Shown piece by piece: positions 57,143 to 64,000 of a stretch of 64,000 nt of DNA (within the stretch, counting starts at the first letter, position 1; each line of letters opens with the position of its first letter). The notes under the pieces are model-generated. The model was not told the origin of the DNA. It was given only the letters and a program-made list of their open reading frames with translations, and made no database searches. This DNA is from a virus, in IMG/VR virus record IMGVR_UViG_3300021401_000003, positions 1-64,000 of that record; one strand, written 5' to 3'. The translations under genes and the position numbers were made by a program.

Positions 57143-57182
57143 GGGGAAGCTCCCAATCCGGGGGCTTCCCTTTTTTGTTTTT
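57143..57182 (+). terminator. Rho-independent terminator after the tail tube gene
   Basis: GGGGAAGC-TCCC…GGGGGCTTCCC stem followed by TTTTTTGTTTTT. Confidence 0.9.
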
Positions 57183-57212
57183 CAGGTGTATTTCCTTTTA
57201 GGAATAAGGCGT

Positions 57213-57569
57213 ATGGTTTCACCTGAGAACAACATTATCTATCTGCAAACATCCAAGGAGATAACCTCCTTGTTCAAAAGCTTCTTGGAAGACCTCGAAA
57301 ACCAGAAGAAAGACCACGACTTGATGATGGCCAAGGTCGCTGAGAAATGCGGCCAAGACTACGCCAACTCCATCAACTTCTTCTCGGACGAGAAATACAA
57401 CCACATACGCAAGAGAGTCCTAGACCACGGAAACGAAACCTCCCGCCAACTATCCGCGTTCCTAGACTACTTCGATTTCCAGATTAACACCCAAAAGCTT
57501 GATGAAGCCGTCAAGAACAAGGTGACCCACAAAAAAATCATCATTGCCGGACAGATTGGCGTAGAATAA
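57213..57569 (+). CDS. Possible tail assembly chaperone (118 aa)
   Basis: Helical acidic protein between tube and tape-measure genes. ATG at 57,213 follows a good ribosome-binding site (AGGAATAAGG) and is preferred to an upstream GTG. Position suggests the first tail assembly chaperone. An A7 run near its end is not a usable -1 frameshift site, because the next gene is in the +1 frame. Confidence 0.5.
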   Translation: MVSPENNIIYLQTSKEITSLFKSFLEDLENQKKDHDLMMAKVAEKCGQDYANSINFFSDEKYNHIRKRVLDHGNETSRQLSAFLDYFDFQINTQKLDEAVKNKVTHKKIIIAGQIGVE

Positions 57570-57585
57570 TCAGGCGTAAGGCACT

Positions 57586-58353
57586 ATGAGCAAGAAATTT
57601 ATCTACGAATTTACCGTTGACAAGATTGTCGAAAAAGACGTTCCCGTCGAACGCAAGCCGGAAGACGACCCTAGCGTTACCGCAACGCGCAAGGAGAAAG
57701 TCGCGGAGCCTGTCAAATTCCGCATCCTCAAGCCGACCCGCAAACTTTACGACTTGGCCGAAATCTTCTTGGCCAAAACAATTTCCGATTACGTCCGTGA
57801 AGGCATTATGCCCATCACTTTGGTCGCCAAACGATTCGGTGATGACGGCGGCGTCCTTACTACCAAGGAGCAGGAATACATCGTTGAACTGCAAAAACGC
57901 ATTGACGAAAATCAGAAGAAACTGATTGCCCTTTCCGCACCGAAGAAGGAAGGAGAACCGGAACCCGAAACCATTTCCCCGCAGCAACGCGCCGACCTGT
58001 TCGTGGATATGATGAAGACTCAGGTGGAGATTGACAACATCCGAAATTCCTACCTGTCTCTTTACGAAAATACAGCCGAAATGAAGGCTCGTAAGAAGAC
58101 GATTGAATGGTGGATTACGCAATTAAGCTACCACGGCGAGGGTGAGAAGGAATATTTCCCGCAGACCTCCTTCTTCGAGCGTTACAAGGCATACGTTGAT
58201 ACCTTGGACGGAGACAGTGATTTCGATAAGAAAGTCGTGTCGAAGTTTTCCTACCTGATAAGCACTTGGTTCTCCAACATCAACACCGCGCTTACCGAAG
58301 AAGACTTCAAAGCCGCCGACAAGCACTTTGAAGAAAATGTAGCCGATGAGTGA
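57586..58353 (+). CDS. Possible tail assembly chaperone (255 aa)
   Basis: Begins with KKFIYEFTVDKIVEKDVPVE, typical of beta starts in tail chaperones. A charged helical body follows. It overlaps the next gene by four bases (GTGA). Role inferred from position. Confidence 0.5.
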   Translation: MSKKFIYEFTVDKIVEKDVPVERKPEDDPSVTATRKEKVAEPVKFRILKPTRKLYDLAEIFLAKTISDYVREGIMPITLVAKRFGDDGGVLTTKEQEYIVELQKRIDENQKKLIALSAPKKEGEPEPETISPQQRADLFVDMMKTQVEIDNIRNSYLSLYENTAEMKARKKTIEWWITQLSYHGEGEKEYFPQTSFFERYKAYVDTLDGDSDFDKKVVSKFSYLISTWFSNINTALTEEDFKAADKHFEENVADE

Positions 58354-59237
58354 AACCATTTTCCCCATTAACCGAGATAGAGAATCTCAAGCTGATATAT
58401 CACGATATTCTCAATGGTTATTCGCTTGACGACAGCGGTGTTTATGTCAAGCACTTCTCCGAACAGTCCTACGCCCGAGTCCTAGAAAGAAAGAGGACGC
58501 TCGCCCTGTCCTTTAGGGTCGAAGGGCTTCCGACCAATGACGAGCGCGAGAAGGAAATGCTCGAACAGGGTCTATGGACTCAGGATAAGGAGGACAGGAT
58601 TGAGCAGTTGAAGGTGAACATCGCCGACAACGAGAAATATTCCCAAGGCATCATCCCCTCCCAAAAGGGCGCGATTACAGCCATACTGGACAACCTCAAA
58701 ACAGAACTCGCTTCCTTGGTAAATGACAAGCATGATATTGTCGGCCCCACATGCGAGAAATTCGCAGACCGTGAAGTTGAGAACTTTTTCCTGTTAGAAC
58801 TGTTTTACAGGGACAGCGGACTGGCTCATAAATATTTCTCCGAGGACGAGTTTGCGGACTTGGACTATCAAGAGCTTGCCAAGTATAAGAAAATCCTCAA
58901 TGCCGCCCTGACTAAGATAGGCGAGGAACATATCAGGCAGCTAAGTTGCCTGCCATTCTTTCTTAACTCCCTTCAAGTTGTAAAAGAACGCCCGGAAAAA
59001 TTCTTCGGCAAGCCGATTTCCGAGTTGACATTCCACCAGCATAACTTGCTCATGGGAGGACTCAGAAGCCACAACATCCACTCCCAAGCCGAAGGCTCGC
59101 CGCCTAGTTTGGCCGATTCCACGATTCAAGGGCTGGTGGAGTGGTATGACAAGCAGCACTCCATTATCCTCGGCAAGAACAGCAAGGGAGTCGCCACCAG
59201 CGGCCTTAGCATCACCAATACTGACGTGGTGCGATAA
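58350..59237 (+). CDS. Hypothetical tail-region protein (295 aa)
   Basis: Starts at a GTG overlapping the upstream TGA (GTGA), implying coupling. Strongly helical and charged. It may be the second part of the chaperone set. No family recognised. Confidence 0.55.
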   Translation: MKPFSPLTEIENLKLIYHDILNGYSLDDSGVYVKHFSEQSYARVLERKRTLALSFRVEGLPTNDEREKEMLEQGLWTQDKEDRIEQLKVNIADNEKYSQGIIPSQKGAITAILDNLKTELASLVNDKHDIVGPTCEKFADREVENFFLLELFYRDSGLAHKYFSEDEFADLDYQELAKYKKILNAALTKIGEEHIRQLSCLPFFLNSLQVVKERPEKFFGKPISELTFHQHNLLMGGLRSHNIHSQAEGSPPSLADSTIQGLVEWYDKQHSIILGKNSKGVATSGLSITNTDVVR

Positions 59238-59251
59238 CCGACCACAAAAAA

Positions 59252-59260
59252 GTGTAATAT
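59252..59260 (+). promoter_or_regulatory. Late promoter motif
   Basis: GTGTAATAT, 19 bases before the tape-measure ATG. An AAAAGG ribosome-binding site lies between. Confidence 0.65.
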
Positions 59261-59279
59261 ACCATAGTAAAAGGTTACT

Positions 59280-62200
59280 ATGGCAGCACCCGAGATTCTA
59301 TTGGCGGTAGGTGGGGATTTAACAGCGTTGAACAACGCTATTGATTCCGCATTGAGTCGTCCAAGGAACTTCAGGGGCATCAACGCCAATTCCTTTACCG
59401 AACCTCTCGGTAGAATCACTGGAAAAGCCTCCGAATTCTCCAAGTCTATGGAGGCGTCCAACGCCCGTGTTTTGGCGTTCGGTGCTTCTGCCGGTGCGAT
59501 TTACGCCGTTCACAAGTCCTTCGAGACTCTCCTGTCCTCGACGATTGAAGTCCAGAAGTCAATGAACCTTTTGGGCACGTTGTTCAACGCGAGCAACGCC
59601 ACGCTCAAGAACTTCTCCAATAGCCTGTTCGACGTGGCCAATCTGACCGGGCAGAGTTTCAGGTCTGCCACGGAAGCCGCCAACACGTTCGCCCGTCAGG
59701 GCTTGAGCGCGGCGGAAACGCTTCGCAGAACCAGAGACGCCCTGATTCTTGCTCGTATCGCCGGTATGGACTTCGGAGATTCGGCGAGGGTCATTACCAC
59801 GGCCATTAACTCGTTCAACAAGGAAGCCCTAACAAGCACCGAAATCATCAACGCCTTGAGCGCGGCGGAAACTCACTTCTCCGTCAACTCGTCCGACTTG
59901 GCTCAAGCCATTTCCCGTGTAGGAACGTCTGCTGAAAACGCGAACGTCACCCTGAACGAAACCATTTCCTTAATTACTAGCGCGGCCCAAATCACTGGCC
60001 GTTCCGGTTCGGTAATCGGTAACTCGTTCAAATCCATCTTCACCCGTCTCGAACGCCCGAAGGTTTTGGAAGACTTACAGCAAATCGGTGTTACAACCAG
60101 AGACGCATCTGGTAATGTTCTTCCGTTGGTTCAGGTTCTCAAGAACTTGGCATCTACCTACGACTTGCTGACCCCAAGCCAGAAGTCATTCATCACGGAA
60201 GCTGTTGGTGGTGTCTATCAAATTAACACGTTGAAAGCCGTCCTTGGTGACTTGGGAAGCGGCTTTAGTGTCTATGACCGCGTTCTCAAGACGGTTGAAG
60301 GTTCGACTTCATCCGTCATTGACCGTAACAACCAACTCAACGAAACAATTTCCGCGAAGCTCAATGCCACCCTCAACAACCTAATCCAAGCCGGTTCCAA
60401 GGTTGGAAACTTGGTTATTGCACCTTCGCTCGGCAAGGGAGCCGATTTGGGCGCGAACTGGATGAAGGGTATTTCGGAAGCCATTGATTCAAAGTCCTTG
60501 GGCGGAGATTTGGCGCGTGGGCTGCTCAAGGGTCGAGACGTTATCAGCGGGCCGGGAGTCCAGTTTATTACGTTTGCCATGCTCAAGTTGTTCCAGAACC
60601 TTGCGACGTTCGCGGCCAAGTCTGTTGGAGAATTCACCGGGGTTTCCACAAAGGCGAAGGAACTTGAACTTACTCAGGTTCAGGTCTTGCAGCAGTTGCT
60701 CCAACAGCCAAAGGTCTTGGAGTCCATCAAGACTGGGACGATGACGGTTGACCAAGCCGCCAAGCAAGTTTTCAGAGATATTCAGGCGCAGAATTCCGCC
60801 TTGGAAGCCCAGTTGGGACTTGCGCGTTTGATTGCCAAAACGGGCATGACTGGCGGCGTGTCTGTTCAGGGAACCAAGTATAGGGCCGCTTCGGGTTATG
60901 TTCCGAGTTTCTTTGACGAGTTCGCTATGGAAGAAGCCCACGCCAAGTCCTTGGGTGCGGCGGCTCCTAGAGCGCACTTCGGCAAGGGAACCATTGGTGG
61001 CCGCAAATTTATTATGAACTCTCAGGAGACTGAGATTCCTAATTTTGGCTCCAACGGAGACTCGGCGGTTATACCGAACTACTCGAAGGGCTTTGTTCCT
61101 AATCTCGCTGTTGGCCGCGAAGACATCTTGACATCCAGAGATAAGCTTAGAAAGCACACCGGCAGAGTCGCCAGCTTGTTTGTCGCTGAAAAGGGTGCGA
61201 GGGAATACGGCGAATTCTACAACGTATTCCGCTACTCCGATAAGGAAAAGGTCAACTTCCTGCCGGAAATCGAAAAGTTCGTATCAGAAAGAACGGACAA
61301 GGCACCAATTCCTACCGGGGGAAGGGGAGCTATGTCTGCTTTGGCGGGCGTCATCTTTGAAGCTCTAATCAGAAAAAAGGCCCAAATCGGAAACGTCGAA
61401 GACGCTAACTTCGACATTCCAAGTGTTAGGGCTGTCAAGAAAAACCTGACTCCATTTTTCGGAGATTCCGTTGATGGCGGGTTGCTGGATGCCGGTGACT
61501 TCAAAATTTCCGACTCGGTTCGCGCCAGAAAGAGCCTAGAAAAGAAAATCATCAACAGACTCGATTCCATGCCTAACATGAAGGCGGAAGGTCACTACCC
61601 TGATTCCGCTTACGGGCCATACGGAAAGACAATCACCAACGCTTCTTCCCAAGGTCTTCCGGGTATGCTCGAAGGCGCGGAATTCATCGGCAGCGGAGTC
61701 CAAGGGGTTGTATATAAATACACTCTGCCAAGCGGCAAACAGAAGATTGTCAAAATTCCTAGAAAGCAGGAAGATGTTGGCCGTCTGCATGACGATGTAA
61801 GAAAGCAGAGGGCGTTCTATGGCTCCTCCCCTGACCTTGGAGGATATGTTAATCCGAACAAGCCATCCCTTTACCTAAACTACGGAGACTACAAAGAAGG
61901 CAGAGGAGCCGGTATTTCCGAATTGGAAATGCTGACAGGTGAAAAAAGGGTCAACGGCCTGCACAATCAGCAGGAGAGCAGCCTACATCAGTCGTTCATG
62001 GGACGCCTAAAGGGTAATCCTAACGCGGAAGCCATCGCAAGTAGGGCTACCCGCATGACTCTATCAGATGTGAAGCGTAACTTCTCCAAGTATAACAAGG
62101 TTTACAGCAAACAGGGCAGGGGATTTTACTATGGCCGTAATGGGGCGGTAGGAAACTATACCCTCAATAATCTTCATCCAGCCATCACTCCAAGCGGATT

Positions 62201-64000
62201 GATTTTCAAGGACTATGTTGAATCCAACGGCCAGAATTTAATTAAGGGACACTTGCTTGATGGGGTCGCCAAGGCGTATTCAAACGTAGGTGGATACCCG
62301 GACATGATTCGCGGTATCAGGGAGAGTTACGTCAACCCGAACAATGGTCAAGTTTCCGTTTACGACTTTGCTGACGGATATATTCCAAGGTCTGACCTTT
62401 ACAGTCTGCCTTGGAGACAGCGTGTGCGCGGCCATGACCGCCCGGTTCCTCCTACTGAAACCGCCGACAGATTCAGGGAGTATGAAACATATCTCTTGCA
62501 GGCCGGTTTGCCGAAACTGGGCTTTGAAGGAGTCCACGACCTAAACTCGGTTTTGGGAACAAATTCCAGAGCGGACTTCTTTGCCCGCCGAAGCGGAGTC
62601 CCTCACATCGTTGACGCCAAGGGTGGCTACAATGACGCCCAGCCTAGCGACATTGCTGCCAAGGAAGAAAGCTTCGCCATGCTCAAGCAGAATCCGAAGT
62701 TCTTGTCATTTCTCCGCAGCCAAGGCATCGTAAACCCGGACGAAGTTCGTGAAGCCATCGTGTTCGGAAACATGGGACACGGGCAGCGCAAGAAGCTGGC
62801 GGAAACTGGCAAGTTGATGATGGCCAATGGCTTCATGCCGAATCTTGCGGGTCTTTCATTCCAGCAATCCTTCGATAAGGAGTTCGGCATCACTAAACTC
62901 ACCGGGACAATGGGTGGGAAAACAGTCGGTGACATTGAATACAGCGGCAACGATGAAAAGGAAATCGAAGGCTTTGAAATCAACAAGGCATTTCGTGGAA
63001 AGGGACTGGCCAAGAAGTTCTACAAGGCTTTGGGCAGAGGTCGCGTATCGGGAACCCTTCTTCCTCAATTCGGCAATAATGGAAATGCGTTCTTCCCTCA
63101 GTTGTCCCGCGCTAGAATGGCAAAGTCTGCAACGGTGCAGGGGTTTGACGGCTCGGAAATGACTGTTGCCCAATTCGAGAAGCTTGTCCAGATGAACTCT
63201 GGTAATCAGGGCTTCTGGAATGATAACTCTTTTAACTTAATCTCTCACCACGCTCAGGGGTTCGTCCCGAACTTGGTTGACCCCGGATATATTTCCTCCA
63301 CCTTGGAAAGAATCAAGAATGGAACCAGTGGTTTCTCTGACGCGGAGAAGGCGATGTTCCTAAAGAAGTTCGCTGGAAAAACCGGAGCCTTGGGTTCTCC
63401 GTTTGGTGTGGATATTTTGGGAATTGATGATTTGCCGCCGATGGTTCCTTTCTGGATTCAGAACGCAGCACGTAAGAAGTATGGGAAGGATGCCTATGTC
63501 AGTGTCCAGCCGCATTTGGCTGAAAAACTTCGTGCCGCCATAAAGCAAGACCCAAGCATTGTTCATAATTTCAGTGCATTGGAGGGGTTGTTCAGCGGCG
63601 GCATCGCGGCGACCTCGTTCGCGCAAGGATTCGTTCCGAACTTCTCCAACCCGCTCACTTCCGCCATCAATAGGGAAAGAGCGGCTGGATACAGTTCTTC
63701 CCAAATCCGCGTTGGGCATGATTCCGCATTGGTTAGCGCGATGAACCCGGATGGAGTTGGTGTTTATAACTCTACAGAAGGCTCTCTCTCGAACGGTATT
63801 GGCCTTGCTCGTCGCGCCGGTATTGACCCTAAGACAAAGGGCATGGCCAAGGGTAACATCCCTAACTTCGCCGATGTTGGAACTTCGATGGCTTTGGGAG
63901 GAATGCAGTTCTTGTTGGCTATTCCTCTTATCAGCGGTGCATTGCAGAAAATGACTTCTCCGTCGAAGCAGGCTGCGGAAGCTATGGAGAAGCTTGAGGG
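59280..64000 (+). CDS. Tape-measure protein with embedded enzyme-like segments (first 1573 aa; runs off the window)
   Basis: Residues 1-360 match the phage tail tape-measure core of the P2/TIGR01760 type (SKSMEASNARVLAFGASAGA; TGQSFRSATEAANTFARQG; GNSFKSIFTRL; LLTPSQKSFITEAVGGVYQ). From 539 on, short motifs of the form G(F/Y)(V/M/I)PN(F/L) recur at 539, 585, 604, 764, 1184, 1327, 1450 and 1525, with a variant GYIPR at 1035. Segments between them look like: PD-(D/E)XK nuclease (610-760; Glu694, Asp737, DFK 740-742); degenerate kinase (800-1030; GSGVQGVVY, Lys825); second nuclease-like fold (1060-1180; Asp1099, DAK 1112-1114); GNAT acetyltransferase (1190-1320; RGKGLA 1239-1244); and an unknown domain (1335-1445). 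Hydrophobic stretch at about 1534-1556. These parts could be carried in the tail and enter the host with the DNA. Confidence 0.85.
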   Translation, partial: MAAPEILLAVGGDLTALNNAIDSALSRPRNFRGINANSFTEPLGRITGKASEFSKSMEASNARVLAFGASAGAIYAVHKSFETLLSSTIEVQKSMNLLGTLFNASNATLKNFSNSLFDVANLTGQSFRSATEAANTFARQGLSAAETLRRTRDALILARIAGMDFGDSARVITTAINSFNKEALTSTEIINALSAAETHFSVNSSDLAQAISRVGTSAENANVTLNETISLITSAAQITGRSGSVIGNSFKSIFTRLERPKVLEDLQQIGVTTRDASGNVLPLVQVLKNLASTYDLLTPSQKSFITEAVGGVYQINTLKAVLGDLGSGFSVYDRVLKTVEGSTSSVIDRNNQLNETISAKLNATLNNLIQAGSKVGNLVIAPSLGKGADLGANWMKGISEAIDSKSLGGDLARGLLKGRDVISGPGVQFITFAMLKLFQNLATFAAKSVGEFTGVSTKAKELELTQVQVLQQLLQQPKVLESIKTGTMTVDQAAKQVFRDIQAQNSALEAQLGLARLIAKTGMTGGVSVQGTKYRAASGYVPSFFDEFAMEEAHAKSLGAAAPRAHFGKGTIGGRKFIMNSQETEIPNFGSNGDSAVIPNYSKGFVPNLAVGREDILTSRDKLRKHTGRVASLFVAEKGAREYGEFYNVFRYSDKEKVNFLPEIEKFVSERTDKAPIPTGGRGAMSALAGVIFEALIRKKAQIGNVEDANFDIPSVRAVKKNLTPFFGDSVDGGLLDAGDFKISDSVRARKSLEKKIINRLDSMPNMKAEGHYPDSAYGPYGKTITNASSQGLPGMLEGAEFIGSGVQGVVYKYTLPSGKQKIVKIPRKQEDVGRLHDDVRKQRAFYGSSPDLGGYVNPNKPSLYLNYGDYKEGRGAGISELEMLTGEKRVNGLHNQQESSLHQSFMGRLKGNPNAEAIASRATRMTLSDVKRNFSKYNKVYSKQGRGFYYGRNGAVGNYTLNNLHPAITPSGLIFKDYVESNGQNLIKGHLLDGVAKAYSNVGGYPDMIRGIRESYVNPNNGQVSVYDFADGYIPRSDLYSLPWRQRVRGHDRPVPPTETADRFREYETYLLQAGLPKLGFEGVHDLNSVLGTNSRADFFARRSGVPHIVDAKGGYNDAQPSDIAAKEESFAMLKQNPKFLSFLRSQGIVNPDEVREAIVFGNMGHGQRKKLAETGKLMMANGFMPNLAGLSFQQSFDKEFGITKLTGTMGGKTVGDIEYSGNDEKEIEGFEINKAFRGKGLAKKFYKALGRGRVSGTLLPQFGNNGNAFFPQLSRARMAKSATVQGFDGSEMTVAQFEKLVQMNSGNQGFWNDNSFNLISHHAQGFVPNLVDPGYISSTLERIKNGTSGFSDAEKAMFLKKFAGKTGALGSPFGVDILGIDDLPPMVPFWIQNAARKKYGKDAYVSVQPHLAEKLRAAIKQDPSIVHNFSALEGLFSGGIAATSFAQGFVPNFSNPLTSAINRERAAGYSSSQIRVGHDSALVSAMNPDGVGVYNSTEGSLSNGIGLARRAGIDPKTKGMAKGNIPNFADVGTSMALGGMQFLLAIPLISGALQKMTSPSKQAAEAMEKLE

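Noticed and set aside
57525-57600. Programmed -1 frameshift at an A7 run near the end of the putative tail chaperone
   Set aside because: The downstream gene is in the +1 frame and the -1 frame ends after eight codons.
1-64000. Alternative genetic code with recoded stop codons
   Set aside because: TAA, TAG and TGA all end genes at sensible places, and long conserved genes contain no in-frame stops.

Overview
The window is part of the genome of a large tailed double-stranded DNA phage (Caudoviricetes). The right half carries a full head and packaging set: large terminase, portal, protease-scaffold, HK97-type major capsid, head-tail joining proteins, tail tube, probable tail assembly chaperones and a giant tape-measure protein that runs off the window. 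A PhoH ATPase and a T4 gp55-like sigma factor accompany it. No tail sheath gene is visible, so the tail is probably non-contractile, unless the sheath lies outside the window. The host cannot be named. A lipoprotein signal, a prepilin-type signal, an SleB-type wall hydrolase and Sec signals suggest a diderm bacterium.

Layout. (1) 1-11,470, plus strand: about 35 mostly tiny genes of unknown function, a RuvB-like ATPase, small membrane proteins, a lipoprotein and a prepilin-like peptide, interrupted by HNH homing endonucleases. (2) 11,430-25,363, minus strand: another ~39 small genes, including an SleB-like hydrolase, an alarmone-hydrolase-like HD protein, a small kinase-like protein, a CCA-adding-enzyme homologue, a phosphoribosyltransferase and a gp88-like protein. 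Two promoter-driven structured non-coding RNAs (16,215-16,674) and 11 copies of a multi-hairpin element also lie here. (3) 25,364-25,864: a strand-switch region with TTCCGGCA repeats. (4) 25,865-64,000, almost all plus strand: a secreted or surface trio, PhoH, zinc ribbon, sigma factor, ERCC4 nuclease, terminase, then virion genes.

Two promoter systems can be read directly. In regions 1 and 2 nearly every short operon has a strong housekeeping-type promoter, TTGACA-N16/17-TAnnnT, whose -10 usually lies six bases before the ATG. Most of these early mRNAs should therefore be leaderless. Late genes instead carry GTGTAATAT-like motifs 8-25 bases before the start, the natural candidate target of the phage sigma factor at 32,565. 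Three homing endonucleases inside the early regions also carry the late motif.

The most unusual content is: the tape-measure protein, in which GFVPNF-like motifs separate kinase-like, nuclease-like and acetyltransferase-like segments; the 11-copy hairpin family with compensatory changes; the fixed leaderless promoter layout; and a 114-nt RNA whose closing helix begins at the predicted transcription start. Functions are assigned by reading motifs only; no database search was possible.
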